Notes under the pieces: generated by a model
Database searches by the model: none
The model's input: only the letters and a program-made list of their open reading frames with translations
What the model was told of the DNA's origin: nothing
Position numbers and translations under genes: made by a program
Assembly: GCA_007120055.1 (NCBI GenBank)
Contig: SKOL01000469.1
Span: forward strand, 1-9,037
DNA length: 9,037 bases
Source: Anaerobacillus sp.
GTDB taxonomy: Bacteria > Bacillota > Bacilli > Bacillales_H > Anaerobacillaceae
Direction: 5' to 3'
In this document: positions 1-8,848 of the stretch, one piece after another
How the letters are laid out: every line of letters begins with the position of its first letter
Position numbering within the stretch: position 1 is the first letter of the stretch

Positions 1-323
1 ATTTTTATACGTTCATCCAAGTTAATCCAGAGCAGATGGCAGAAAACCTCAAAAAGCAAGGTGGCTATGTCCCTGGCATTCGTCCCGGTAAAACAACTCA
101 AGTTTACTTAACTAGAATTTTGTATCGTTTAACATTTGTTGGTGCTATCTTCTTAGCGACAATTTCGATCATCCCAGTGTTCTTTACAGCACTAACGAAC
201 TTACCACCGGCAGTTCAAATTGGCGGTACTGGATTGTTAATTGTTGTTGGTGTAGCATTAGATACGATGAAACAAATTGAAAGTCAATTAATTAAACGAC
301 ACTATAAAGGATTTATTAAGTAA
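1..323 (+). CDS. secY: Protein translocase subunit SecY, C-terminal fragment (5' end outside window)
   Basis: SecY is the channel-forming subunit of the SecYEG translocon in the cytoplasmic membrane. The open frame runs in from the left edge (first full codon at base 3) and ends with TAA at 321-323, leaving about 106 residues. The start of the fragment reads [20 protein letters not shown], followed by VPGIRPGK. This is the conserved cytosolic loop between TM8 and TM9 that contacts SecA and the ribosome. Two hydrophobic helices follow: TM9 (about bases 130-200, [17 protein letters not shown]) and TM10 (about 222-270, [16 protein letters not shown]). The protein ends in a basic cytosolic tail (KRHYKGFIK). 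The ATG at base 36 is an internal Met, not the start. A 71-bp gap with a hairpin separates it from adk, the usual next gene in Bacillales. Family identity is certain; only the N-terminal part is missing. Confidence 0.97.
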   Translation, partial: FYTFIQVNPEQMAENLKKQGGYVPGIRPGKTTQVYLTRILYRLTFVGAIFLATISIIPVFFTALTNLPPAVQIGGTGLLIVVGVALDTMKQIESQLIKRHYKGFIK

Positions 324-327
324 TGTA

Positions 328-358
328 GGCATTGGGGAGCAATACCTTCCCATATGCC
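328..358 (+). promoter_or_regulatory. Hairpin in the secY-adk gap
   Basis: A two-part stem is visible: GGCAT (328-332) pairs with ATGCC (354-358). Inside it GGGGAG (334-339) pairs with CTTCCC (346-351, one G-T), around a 6-base loop CAATAC. No T-run follows, so it is not a standard intrinsic terminator. It lies directly after the secY stop and ends about 23 bases before the adk Shine-Dalgarno site. It could be an mRNA-processing or 3'-end-protecting structure separating secY and adk transcripts. That role is inference. Confidence 0.5.
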
Positions 359-394
359 CAAGTTGTAAATAAAAGGACGATGGAGGGGATTTGA

Positions 395-1791
<1,397 letters not shown>

Positions 1792-1807
1792 GTGATGGTG
1801 ACTAATT

Positions 1808-2113
1808 ATGATGGATCCCCTTTCGGTACCGCAAGTCGGTCAAATGGTACGGATATTAAAAGGTAGAGATGCTGGTGGAGTTGCATGTATCATTGGAATT
1901 GAAGATTCTCGTTTTGTATATATTGCCGATGGTGATAAAAGAAAAGTGGATCGTTCAAAGAAGAAAAACGTCAGCCACCTACAACTTTATGAGTTTGTAT
2001 CCCCCGAGGTTAAAAATAGTATTGAACAAACTGGACGTGTAACCAATGCGAAGTTGCGTTATGCAATTTCCACGTTTATAAACGAAAATAATTTACTGAT
2101 GGAAGGAGAGTAA
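1808..2113 (+). CDS. Small KOW-domain RNA-binding protein (L14e-like)
   Basis: A 101-residue protein with one KOW/SH3-like RNA-binding domain near its N-terminus ([14 protein letters not shown], about 11-24). A basic patch follows ([12 protein letters not shown], about 43-54). The C-terminal third is less conserved, probably helical (about 75-97), and ends acidic. KOW-domain proteins of this kind lie between map and infA in many Bacillales; B. subtilis has YbzG there, from memory. They are annotated as L14e-like ribosomal or RNA-binding proteins, but the exact role is not established. Two adjacent ATG codons (1808 and 1811) are possible starts. The likely Shine-Dalgarno region AGGTGATGG (1790-1798) overlaps the map stop. 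It ends 4 bp before infA, so it belongs to the same operon. The domain call is firm; the function is not. Confidence 0.85.
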   Translation: MMDPLSVPQVGQMVRILKGRDAGGVACIIGIEDSRFVYIADGDKRKVDRSKKKNVSHLQLYEFVSPEVKNSIEQTGRVTNAKLRYAISTFINENNLLMEGE

Positions 2114-2117
2114 ATTC

Positions 2118-2336
2118 ATGGCCAAAGAAGATGTAATCGAGGTAGAAGGTACGGTTATAGAGCCGCTACCCAATGCCATGTTCCGAGTAGAACTTGAAAA
2201 TGGACATAAAATACTAGCTCATGTTTCAGGTAAAATTCGTATGCATTTCATTCGTATATTACCAGGAGACAAAGTAACTGTTGAATTGTCACCGTATGAC
2301 TTAACACGTGGGCGTATCACGTATCGATATAAATAA
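2118..2336 (+). CDS. infA: Translation initiation factor IF-1
   Basis: IF1 binds the A site of the 30S subunit during initiation, together with IF2 and IF3. It has 72 residues, the standard length, and is a single S1-type OB fold. Recognisable stretches are [20 protein letters not shown] (1-20), [17 protein letters not shown] (35-51) and the C-terminal [17 protein letters not shown] (2101-2108), inside the end of the KOW gene, serves as a strong ribosome-binding site 9 bases before the ATG. The next gene, rpmJ, starts 198 bp downstream. That is a long gap for this operon, and it is explained by the palindromic element at 2343-2485. Confidence 0.98.
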   Translation: MAKEDVIEVEGTVIEPLPNAMFRVELENGHKILAHVSGKIRMHFIRILPGDKVTVELSPYDLTRGRITYRYK

Positions 2337-2342
2337 AATAAC

Positions 2343-2648
<306 letters not shown>

Positions 2649-2670
2649 CAATAAGGAGGTGCAGGTTTAA

Positions 2671-3036
<366 letters not shown>

Positions 3037-3054
3037 TAAAGGAGGTAGCATAGA

Positions 3055-3447
3055 ATGGCTAAAGGCAAAACTACTCGTCCTAAACGTCGCGCCCGTAAAA
3101 ATATTGAAACTGGTGTAGCACACATCCGTTCAACTTTTAACAATACAATCGTGACAATCACTGACACACAAGGAAACGCAATTTCTTGGGCAAGTTCTGG
3201 TGGTTTAGGATTTAAAGGGTCTCGTAAATCAACACCATTTGCTGCACAAATGGCAGCAGAAACTGCTGGAAAAGCAGCAATGGAACACGGTATGAAGTCA
3301 ATTGAGGTTTCTGTAAAAGGACCAGGCGCTGGCCGTGAAGCAGCTATCCGTTCATTACAAGCAGTTGGACTTGAAGTAAGCATGATTCGTGACGTTACTC
3401 CAGTTCCACATAATGGCTGCCGTCCACCAAAACGTCGTCGCGTATAA
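3055..3447 (+). CDS. rpsK: 30S ribosomal protein S11
   Basis: Platform protein of the 30S subunit, near the mRNA exit (Shine-Dalgarno) region. It has 130 residues, the usual length. Clear family blocks are [16 protein letters not shown] (about 22-37), [15 protein letters not shown] (about 55-69), [13 protein letters not shown] and the C-terminal [17 protein letters not shown]. The tail Asn-Gly is the site that is isomerised to isoaspartate in E. coli S11. AAAGGAGGT (3038-3046) precedes ATG 3055. A structured 198-bp gap separates it from rpoA. Confidence 0.98.
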   Translation: MAKGKTTRPKRRARKNIETGVAHIRSTFNNTIVTITDTQGNAISWASSGGLGFKGSRKSTPFAAQMAAETAGKAAMEHGMKSIEVSVKGPGAGREAAIRSLQAVGLEVSMIRDVTPVPHNGCRPPKRRRV

Positions 3448-3645
3448 AAAAAGAAATCGAAATATTGTATAGATTTCCTTGAATTGTCAATAATGTGTAA
3501 GAGTTATTTTCAAACTAATTATAGTACGGTTCTTACAGTAGTTGACTCAATTAGGTATGAACGGCTCAGAACTACCTAATGGGGAATTCCGGTTGGACAC
3601 GAGGAGTCAGCCGGAGTTTCGACGTTTTGAAGGAGGGTTTGTTTA
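3448..3645 (+). promoter_or_regulatory. Structured leader between rpsK and rpoA with tandem hairpins
   Basis: The 198-bp gap holds no ORF. Hairpin 1 is ATTAGGTA (3550-3557) with TACCTAAT (3573-3580), a perfect 8-bp stem with a 15-base loop. Hairpin 2 is CCGGTTGGAC (3589-3598) with GTCAGCCGG (3606-3614), one G-T and one bulged G, with a 7-base loop. Hairpin 2 ends 15 bases before the rpoA Shine-Dalgarno site. A weaker GAAATC/GATTTC pair is at 3453-3458 and 3472-3477. No T-run follows, so these are not terminators. They may regulate rpoA translation or mRNA stability (inference). I could not place a convincing promoter; TATAGT at 3520-3525 lacks a properly spaced -35. Confidence 0.5.
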
Positions 3646-4590
3646 ATGATAGAAATTGAAAAACCAAAGATAGAAACGGTTGAAATCAGTGACGATGCTA
3701 AATATGGCAAATTTGTTGTTGAGCCACTTGAACGAGGATATGGTACGACTTTAGGAAATTCTTTACGTCGTATTTTATTATCATCATTACCAGGTGCAGC
3801 TGTAACAGCAGTCCAAGTTGATGGAGTACTCCATGAGTTCTCCACCATTGAAGGTGTCGTAGAAGATGTAACTTCAATCATTCTAAATTTAAAGCAGCTT
3901 TCTCTTAAAATTTACTCTGATGAAGAAAAAACATTAGAGATAGATGTTCAAGGTGAAGGCGTAGTTACAGCAGCAGATATTACTCATGATAGTGATGTTG
4001 ATATTCTAAACCCAGATTTGCATATTGCAACTCTTTCAAAGGGTGCCCATTTCCATATGCGTTTAACTGCTAGTCGTGGTCGTGGATATGCTCCAGCTGA
4101 TGGGAATAAGAAAGAAGACATGCCTATTGGAGTAATTCCAATTGATTCTATTTACACACCTGTATCTAGAGTGAACTATCAAGTGGAAAATACTCGTGTA
4201 GGTCAAGTGACCAACTATGATAAACTTACCCTTGACGTATGGACTGATGGAAGTATTCGTCCGGAAGAAGCTGTATCTATTGGCGCAAAGATTTTAACAG
4301 AGCATTTAAATATCTTTGTAGGTTTAACTGACCAAGCACAAAATGCTGAAATAATGGTGGAAAAAGAAGAGGATCAGAAAGAAAAAGTCCTTGAGATGAC
4401 GATAGAAGAACTAGATCTGTCTGTTCGTTCATACAACTGCCTAAAGCGTGCAGGTATTAATACTGTACAAGAATTAACACACAAAACCGAAGAAGATATG
4501 ATGAAAGTTCGTAACCTTGGACGTAAATCTTTAGAAGAAGTACAAGAAAAGCTTGGAGAACTAGGACTCGGTCTTCGAATGGAAGAGTAG
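3646..4590 (+). CDS. rpoA: DNA-directed RNA polymerase subunit alpha
   Basis: The alpha dimer is the scaffold for RNA polymerase assembly, and its C-terminal domain contacts UP-element DNA and activators. It has 314 residues, the same as B. subtilis RpoA as I remember it. The N-terminal domain (about 1-228) has the dimerisation helix [19 protein letters not shown] (29-47) and [15 protein letters not shown] (190-204). A charged linker follows (about 236-250). The C-terminal domain (about 251-314) has [15 protein letters not shown] (257-271), where R261 corresponds to the DNA-contacting Arg265 of E. coli, and [12 protein letters not shown] with its helix-hairpin-helix motif. AAGGAGGG (3629-3636) precedes ATG 3646. 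Both domains are intact and the last residues are GLRMEE. Confidence 0.99.
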   Translation: MIEIEKPKIETVEISDDAKYGKFVVEPLERGYGTTLGNSLRRILLSSLPGAAVTAVQVDGVLHEFSTIEGVVEDVTSIILNLKQLSLKIYSDEEKTLEIDVQGEGVVTAADITHDSDVDILNPDLHIATLSKGAHFHMRLTASRGRGYAPADGNKKEDMPIGVIPIDSIYTPVSRVNYQVENTRVGQVTNYDKLTLDVWTDGSIRPEEAVSIGAKILTEHLNIFVGLTDQAQNAEIMVEKEEDQKEKVLEMTIEELDLSVRSYNCLKRAGINTVQELTHKTEEDMMKVRNLGRKSLEEVQEKLGELGLGLRMEE

Positions 4591-4625
4591 TCATTACTCA
4601 CTAATAGATAGATACTCATAAATGC

Positions 4626-4692
4626 TTGAGAATTGTCTAATAAAATATATATAACTTGAACAGAAGAGTTACAACAGCACGATATCTCTTCT
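4626..4692 (+). promoter_or_regulatory. Possible promoter and hairpin upstream of rplQ
   Basis: The 132-bp rpoA-rplQ gap contains TTGAGA (4626-4631) and, 16 bases on, TATATA (4648-4653), a passable sigma-A-type pair in an AT-rich stretch. Downstream is a perfect 7-bp stem AGAAGAG (4662-4668) with CTCTTCT (4686-4692) and a 17-base loop. It lies just before the rplQ ribosome-binding site. rplQ is normally cotranscribed with rpoA, so an internal promoter is only a possibility. AT-richness alone can produce such a match. Confidence 0.3.
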
Positions 4693-4722
4693 TACTTCAA
4701 ATAAAAAAGGAGGGAATCTCTA

Positions 4723-5085
4723 ATGGCATACGCAAAATTAGGCCGTGATAGCTCTGCTAGAAAGGCATTATTTCGTGATTTAGCAACTGACTTAATCATT
4801 AACGAAAGAATCGAAACGACAGAAGCGAAAGCGAAGGAGCTTCGTTCAATCGTTGAAAAAATGATTACACTAGGTAAGCGTGGCGATCTTCATGCTAGAC
4901 GTCAAGTGGCTTCATTTGTTCGTCGTGAAGTAGCTGATCAAGAATCAGGTCAAGATGCAATTCAAAAGCTATTTGCTGACATTGCACCACGTTATGAAGA
5001 AAGACAAGGTGGATACACTCGTATTTTAAAACTTGGACCGCGTCGTGGAGACGGAGCACCAATGGTTATCATCGAGCTAGTTTAA
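4723..5085 (+). CDS. rplQ: 50S ribosomal protein L17
   Basis: Large-subunit protein near the peptide exit tunnel. It has 120 residues, the usual short Firmicutes form. Diagnostic blocks are the N-terminal [19 protein letters not shown] (8-26), the following [14 protein letters not shown] (28-41) and the C-terminal [19 protein letters not shown] (96-114). AAGGAGGG (4707-4714) precedes ATG 4723. It closes the ribosomal/RNA polymerase operon: a hairpin with a T-run begins 15 bp after its stop codon. Confidence 0.98.
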   Translation: MAYAKLGRDSSARKALFRDLATDLIINERIETTEAKAKELRSIVEKMITLGKRGDLHARRQVASFVRREVADQESGQDAIQKLFADIAPRYEERQGGYTRILKLGPRRGDGAPMVIIELV

Positions 5086-5099
5086 TAACTACATCTATT

Positions 5100-5142
5100 A
5101 AAGGGCAAGACGAAGATAAATTCTTTAGTCTAGTCCTTTTTT
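5100..5142 (+). terminator. Rho-independent terminator after rplQ
   Basis: AAAGGGCAAGAC (5100-5111) pairs with GTCTAGTCCTTT (5128-5139) over 12 positions, with one A-A mismatch and one G-T pair. The stem runs straight into TTTTTT (5137-5142). This is a standard intrinsic terminator, placed 15 bp after the rplQ stop, and marks the end of the alpha operon. The ecf genes downstream then need either read-through or their own promoter, which I could not identify. Confidence 0.8.
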
Positions 5143-5192
5143 ATTTAGCTTTGAGTGAAGAGGTTTGAGTTATTAAGTAATGCTTCGAAGAC

Positions 5193-5457
5193 AATGTACA
5201 ATTTACAATTTAAAATGTAAAATTATTGAGAGCAACCCTACGTTGTTTTGTATGAAAAAGGCGGATGATTTCGTGAACGAGCCTCTGAGATTCGCTAGAA
5301 GTGCTCCTGCGGTTACTCGTCGCAAAACTGCTTGAAGTAAATTCTAAGATGTACCTCACGATGTGATTGAGGTCAGTTGCTTCACTGCGAAGAGAAGGAA
5401 ATTATCCGCCTTTTCCATATTAGATGGTGACGGTTTTTTAATTGTAAATTGTACATT
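5193..5457. repeat. 18-bp perfect inverted repeat flanking the rplQ-ecfA1 spacer
   Basis: AATGTACAATTTACAATT (5193-5210) is exactly complementary to AATTGTAAATTGTACATT (5440-5457). The arms enclose 229 bp, including the second palindromic element (5250-5420). The right arm ends 3 bases before the purine-rich ecfA1 ribosome-binding region, which starts at 5461. The arms are AT-only apart from G/C at two positions per arm (for example G5196 and C5199... in the left arm), but an 18-bp exact match is still unlikely by chance. They may be the ends of an older inserted element or of a large RNA stem. The spacer 5143-5475 contains no supported ORF. Confidence 0.65.
5250..5420. repeat. 171-bp inverted-repeat element upstream of ecfA1 (MITE-like)
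   Basis: The ends are imperfect inverted repeats: the first 20 bases (5250-5269) match the complement of the last 20 (5401-5420) at 17 positions. The exact core is AAAAGGCGGAT (5256-5266) with ATCCGCCTTTT (5404-5414). Inner arms include TTCGC (5291-5295) with GCGAA (5387-5391), AGTG (5300-5303) with CACT (5383-5386), and a local hairpin ACCTCA (5353-5358) with TGAGGT (5368-5373). On the minus strand it carries GAGTAAC (complement of 5312-5318) and GGAGCA (complement of 5302-5307). Both motifs also occur in the element at 2343-2485. No transposase is encoded. It looks like a non-coding dispersed element. Confidence 0.6.
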
Positions 5458-5475
5458 AAAGAAGAAGGTGACTCG

Positions 5476-6321
5476 ATGAAGAAAGAGTTAATTCAAATTA
5501 ACGGTTTATCTTTTAAATATGACGAAGACGGTGACGAGGTTTTAAGTAATGTTGATTTGACTATACATGAAGGCGAATGGGTATCGATTGTTGGTCATAA
5601 TGGGTCTGGTAAATCGACATTAGCAAAATTCTTAAATGCGCTTCTTATTCCTTATGAATCAAATGTTGTTTTGGTTGAAGGTTTAGACACGGTTAACGAA
5701 GAAAATATATGGGAAGTTCGAAAAAAAGTTGGCATGGTGTTCCAAAATCCTGATAACCAGATGGTTGCAACAACCGTAAGAGATGATGTTGCTTTCGGTC
5801 TCGAAAACATCGGTATTCCACCTAAAGAAATGGTAGCAAGAATTGAATGGGCGCTTAAACGTGTAAATATGGAGAAGTATACCGAATACGAGCCACACCG
5901 TTTGTCTGGTGGTCAAAAACAGCGGATAGCAATTGCTGGAATACTTGCAATGCGCCCATCGATCATTATTCTAGATGAGGCTACATCAATGCTAGATCCA
6001 ATAGGAAGGCAAGAAGTATTAGAAACAGTTAGAATGCTCAAAAAAGAGGACGGGATAACTGTAATTAATATCACCCATGATTTAGAAGAAGTGGTAAATT
6101 CTGATATAGTTTTCGTTATGAATAGAGGAAATATCAAAATTCATGGTACACCGCAATATGTATTTCAACAGACCGAAGAGATCATAGGGGCAGGGTTAGA
6201 ATTACCTTTTTCTCTTGAAGTCCAAAAGCAATTAAAAAGTAAAGGTTATCAATTATCGAATGCATGCTTAACAAAGGAAGATTTGGTGAATGAGTTATGG
6301 AAATTAAGATTAAAAACTTAG
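5476..6321 (+). CDS. ecfA1: ECF transporter ATPase EcfA1
   Basis: One of the two ATPases of the energy-coupling factor module, which powers uptake of vitamins or metal ions by interchangeable S components. It acts on the cytoplasmic side of the membrane. With ATG 5476 the product has 281 residues, the usual EcfA1 length. The Walker A is GHNGSGKS (40-47), with Q90 in the Q-loop (VFQNPDNQ), the signature LSGGQ (143-147), and Walker B IIILDE (163-168, catalytic E168). The D-loop LDEATSMLDP is typical of EcfA1, and the switch His is H201 (THD). An upstream TTG (5449) would add nine residues but lies inside the inverted-repeat arm without a ribosome-binding site. ATG 5476 has AAGGTGA (5465-5471). 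It overlaps ecfA2 by 25 bp. Promoter not found. Confidence 0.96.
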   Translation: MKKELIQINGLSFKYDEDGDEVLSNVDLTIHEGEWVSIVGHNGSGKSTLAKFLNALLIPYESNVVLVEGLDTVNEENIWEVRKKVGMVFQNPDNQMVATTVRDDVAFGLENIGIPPKEMVARIEWALKRVNMEKYTEYEPHRLSGGQKQRIAIAGILAMRPSIIILDEATSMLDPIGRQEVLETVRMLKKEDGITVINITHDLEEVVNSDIVFVMNRGNIKIHGTPQYVFQQTEEIIGAGLELPFSLEVQKQLKSKGYQLSNACLTKEDLVNELWKLRLKT

Positions 6322-7163
6322 AGCATGTTTATATGCCTAATACTCCATTTGAACATCAAGCATTAAATAATATTAATCTACATATTAAGTCAGGACAGTT
6401 TGTTGCTATTATTGGTCACACAGGTTCAGGGAAGTCAACAATGGCTCAACATTTAAATGGACTATTAAAGCCAACAAAAGGTTCTATTCAAATAGGTAAT
6501 TTCTTCATTGAGGCAAATAAAAAAAATAAACAACTTAATAAATTGCGTCAATTAGTCGGTATGGTCTTTCAATACCCAGAACACCAACTTTTTGATGAAA
6601 CAGTAGAAAAGGATATTGCATTTGGACCACTAAACTTTGGGTGTACGAAAGAGGAAGCTTTTAGGAAAGCACGTGACATACTACCGTTAGTAAAACTCGA
6701 TCAGGAGCTACTACAGAAGTCACCGTTTGACCTTAGTGGGGGGCAAAAACGACGTGTCGCAATTGCTGGAGTTTTAGTAAATCATCCGAAGGTTCTCGTA
6801 TTGGACGAGCCTACAGCAGGGCTAGATCCGATTGGGCGGCGTGAGATGATGGAGTTATTCACTTCTTTACATAAATTAGAAAGTTTAACGACGGTTTTAG
6901 TCACACATTCTATGGAATTTGCGGCGGCATATGCGGATTTAGTCGTGGTGATGGACAAAGGGTCTCTCGTTATGCAAGGACCTCCAGAAGAAATATTTAA
7001 GTTTCCGGAGCAACTTAGAAAAATAGGTCTTAATGTTCCAGAAACGCTACAATTAGCAATGATGATTGAGGAAAGCTTCAAGACGGACTTACCTAAAAAT
7101 ATTTTTACGAAAGAAGCCTTAGTAGATACAATTACGACGTTATTAAAGAAGGAGACTATATAA
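6297..7163 (+). CDS. ecfA2: ECF transporter ATPase EcfA2
   Basis: Second ATPase of the energy-coupling module; it forms a heterodimer with EcfA1 that couples to EcfT. It has 288 residues. The Walker A is GHTGSGKS (40-47), with Q92 (VFQYPEHQLF, the EcfA2-type Q-loop), the signature DLSGGQ (145-150), Walker B VLVLDE (166-171, catalytic E171), D-loop EPTAGLDP and switch His H204 (VTHS). Both ATPases have complete catalytic sites. ATG 6297 is the earliest possible start in frame, because TGA lies two codons upstream. It sits inside the 3' end of ecfA1, so translation is probably coupled. One base separates its stop from the GTG start of ecfT. Confidence 0.96.
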   Translation: MEIKIKNLEHVYMPNTPFEHQALNNINLHIKSGQFVAIIGHTGSGKSTMAQHLNGLLKPTKGSIQIGNFFIEANKKNKQLNKLRQLVGMVFQYPEHQLFDETVEKDIAFGPLNFGCTKEEAFRKARDILPLVKLDQELLQKSPFDLSGGQKRRVAIAGVLVNHPKVLVLDEPTAGLDPIGRREMMELFTSLHKLESLTTVLVTHSMEFAAAYADLVVVMDKGSLVMQGPPEEIFKFPEQLRKIGLNVPETLQLAMMIEESFKTDLPKNIFTKEALVDTITTLLKKETI

Positions 7164-7164
7164 C

Positions 7165-7962
7165 GTGTTTCAAAATATAATCATCGGACAATATGTAGCA
7201 GGGAATTCTTTTATCCATGACCTTGATCCTCGTAGTAAATTAACAGCAACATTTTTATTCGTTCTGATTGTTTTTTTAGCTAATAATTGGTTGACGTATT
7301 TAATATTATTTCTAGCTGTTTTAGTGGCAATGCTTGTTTCTAACGTCTCTCCAAACTATATTTATAAAGGAATGAAACCGGTTTTTCTGTTAGTTATTGC
7401 CATGTTTATTCTTCATGCCTTCTTTACAAAAGAAGGCGAATTATTATTTGCGATCGGTTGGTTTGAAGTTTATTTAGGCGGAATTATACAAGGGTTATTT
7501 ATTGCGTTTAGATTATTGTTATTAATTATGATGACAACCTTATTAACATTAACGACAGCACCGATTCAAATGACAGATGGCTTAGAAAGTATTTTTGGTC
7601 CATTACGAAGATTTAATGTACCAGTCCATGAATTAGCGTTAATGATGTCAATATCTTTACGGTTTATTCCTACTTTATTACAAGAAACCGAAAAAATAAT
7701 GAAGGCACAAATGGCTAGAGGAGTTGACTTTACAGGGGGCCCCATTACAAGGCGTATAAAAGCGATTGTCCCTTTGTTAGTTCCACTGTTTATGCAGTCG
7801 TTTCGCCGTGCCGAAGATTTAGCTACCGCGATGGAAGCCAGAGGGTATCGGGGTGGTGAAGGAAGGACGAAACTGAGAGAACTTGTATGGATGAAAAAAG
7901 ATACTATGGCCGTACTAACAATGACTACAATTGGTTTTATCTTACTTTTTTTAAGGTCATAA
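7165..7962 (+). CDS. ecfT: ECF transporter transmembrane protein EcfT
   Basis: Membrane T component that links the EcfA1-EcfA2 ATPase pair to substrate-binding S components. It has 265 residues. Several hydrophobic segments are visible: about 27-40, 43-59, 72-86, 105-130 and 246-263. The cytoplasmic helices carry the two Ala-Arg-Gly motifs that dock into the ATPases: MARGV (183-187) and EARGY (224-228), each in a strongly conserved block (QMARGVDF; AMEARGYRGG). The N-terminal GQYVAGNSFIHDLDPRSK is typical. The start is GTG 7165 with AAGGAGA at 7148-7154. The next two codons, TTT CAA, give the usual MFQN beginning. No S component is encoded next to it, as in shared (group II) ECF modules. Confidence 0.96.
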   Translation: MFQNIIIGQYVAGNSFIHDLDPRSKLTATFLFVLIVFLANNWLTYLILFLAVLVAMLVSNVSPNYIYKGMKPVFLLVIAMFILHAFFTKEGELLFAIGWFEVYLGGIIQGLFIAFRLLLLIMMTTLLTLTTAPIQMTDGLESIFGPLRRFNVPVHELALMMSISLRFIPTLLQETEKIMKAQMARGVDFTGGPITRRIKAIVPLLVPLFMQSFRRAEDLATAMEARGYRGGEGRTKLRELVWMKKDTMAVLTMTTIGFILLFLRS

Positions 7963-7967
7963 TTTAA

Positions 7968-8025
7968 GTAAGCGTTTATTTAAAAAAGTGGTCTAGTTTT
8001 AGCGCCTAGCCACTAATACGCTTAC
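7968..8025 (+). terminator. Two-tier hairpin in the ecfT-truA gap, possible weak terminator or attenuator
   Basis: Outer stem: GTAAGCGT (7968-7975) with ACGCTTAC (8018-8025), 8 bp perfect. Inner stem: AGTGG, bulged T, CTAG (7987-7996) with CTAGCCACT (8006-8014), and a 9-base loop. An asymmetric internal loop separates them. The tail GCTTTTCTT is T-rich but interrupted. The structure fills most of the 89-bp gap and ends 10 bases before the truA ribosome-binding site. It may partly terminate ecfT transcripts or tune truA expression. Which of these holds cannot be decided here. Confidence 0.45.
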
Positions 8026-8051
8026 GCTTTTCTTGAGAGGATTGTGTAGAA

Positions 8052-8795
8052 GTGAAAAGAATTAAATGTAAAATAGCTTATGATGGCACCTTTTTTAATG
8101 GATTTCAAATTCAACCTAAAGGACGAACGGTTCAAGCAGAAATTGAAAATGGCTTAAAAAAGCTTCATAAAGGTTCAGAAATAAAAATATACGCTTCAGG
8201 AAGGACAGATACGTTAGTTCATGCAAAAGGACAAGTGTTTCATTTTGATACACCACTTCAAATTCCGTTGGAACGATGGCATAATGCCCTTCAAACGGTC
8301 CTTCCCGCTGATATCTCTGTGATCGAAATAATTGAAGCAAACGACGATTTCCATGCCCGGTTCGATGTTGTTAGTAAAGAATATCGATATTTCGTACAAC
8401 GGGGGAGACGAATAGATATTTTCCGACGACACTACCGTTATTTTTATCCTTATCAATTATCAGTTGAAAACATGGTTAAGGCTGCACATCAATGTTTAGG
8501 CACTCATGATTTTACGTCTTTTTGCTCAGCTAAGACTGACAAAGAAGACAAAGTGAGAACGATTTATTCTATTGATATTATTGAACACGAAGATGAACTA
8601 GAGTTTCGCTTCGTAGGCGATGGTTTTTTACGTAATATGGTAAGGATCCTAGTCGGAACACTACTTGAAGTCGGTAGGGGAAGAAGAAATTCAGAAGATA
8701 TTGTTGCCGTATTAAGTAGTAAAGACAGAGAGCGTGCTGGTCATACGGCACCTGGTCATGGCCTATTTTTATGGCAAGTAAATTATAACAACTGA
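8052..8795 (+). CDS. truA: tRNA pseudouridine(38-40) synthase TruA
   Basis: Converts uridines 38-40 of the tRNA anticodon stem-loop to pseudouridine in the cytosol. It has 247 residues, the usual length. Motifs are [17 protein letters not shown] (6-22), the catalytic block ASGRTD (48-53, D53 being the catalytic Asp), KEYRYFV (109-115), [10 protein letters not shown] (151-160), [20 protein letters not shown] (189-208) and [14 protein letters not shown] (228-241). Oddity: after the catalytic Asp the sequence is Thr-Leu ([10 protein letters not shown]), where the family nearly always has Ala/Ser-Gly (TDAGVH or TDSGVH). The start is GTG 8052 with GAGAGGA (8035-8041) upstream. No in-frame ATG is near. 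A promoter for rplM begins 18 bp after its stop. Confidence 0.96.
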   Translation: MKRIKCKIAYDGTFFNGFQIQPKGRTVQAEIENGLKKLHKGSEIKIYASGRTDTLVHAKGQVFHFDTPLQIPLERWHNALQTVLPADISVIEIIEANDDFHARFDVVSKEYRYFVQRGRRIDIFRRHYRYFYPYQLSVENMVKAAHQCLGTHDFTSFCSAKTDKEDKVRTIYSIDIIEHEDELEFRFVGDGFLRNMVRILVGTLLEVGRGRRNSEDIVAVLSSKDRERAGHTAPGHGLFLWQVNYNN

Positions 8796-8813
8796 TCCTA
8801 GTGTAACATTTTG

Positions 8814-8842
8814 TTGACATTGTGCTCTAGATGTTATAAGAT
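8814..8842 (+). promoter_or_regulatory. Sigma-A-type promoter of rplM
   Basis: A perfect -35 box TTGACA (8814-8819) is followed after 17 bases by TAAGAT (8837-8842) as the -10 box. An overlapping TATAAG at 8835-8840 would give a 15-base spacer. The start of transcription would be near 8849, giving a leader of about 107 bases before rplM. It lies in the truA-rplM gap, where a separate L13-S9 operon promoter is expected. Confidence 0.75.
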
Positions 8843-8848
8843 GATCTA

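Noticed and set aside
3484..3525. Promoter between rpsK and rpoA (TTGTCA at 3484 with TATAGT at 3520)
   Set aside because: The boxes are 30 bases apart, far from the 16-18 optimum, and no other -35 fits the TATAGT.
5086..5160. L17 downstream element RNA known from lactic acid bacteria and Listeria
   Set aside because: The structure after rplQ is explained by an ordinary stem with a T-run. I see no additional conserved structure, and a covariance search would be needed to claim it.
5449..5475. TTG at 5449 as start of ecfA1
   Set aside because: It lies within the inverted-repeat arm with no Shine-Dalgarno site. ATG 5476 has a purine-rich site at 5465-5471 and gives the standard 281-residue length.
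5143..5475. Riboswitch (cobalamin, thiamine or other) controlling the ecf genes
   Set aside because: The spacer shows palindromic repeat structure but no conserved riboswitch core that I recognise. Shared ECF modules usually are not riboswitch-controlled.
6297..6321. Overlap of ecfA1 and ecfA2 as a sign of frameshift or annotation error
   Set aside because: ATG 6297 is the first possible start after an in-frame TGA and gives the expected EcfA2 N-terminus. Both proteins are full length, so the 25-bp overlap is real.
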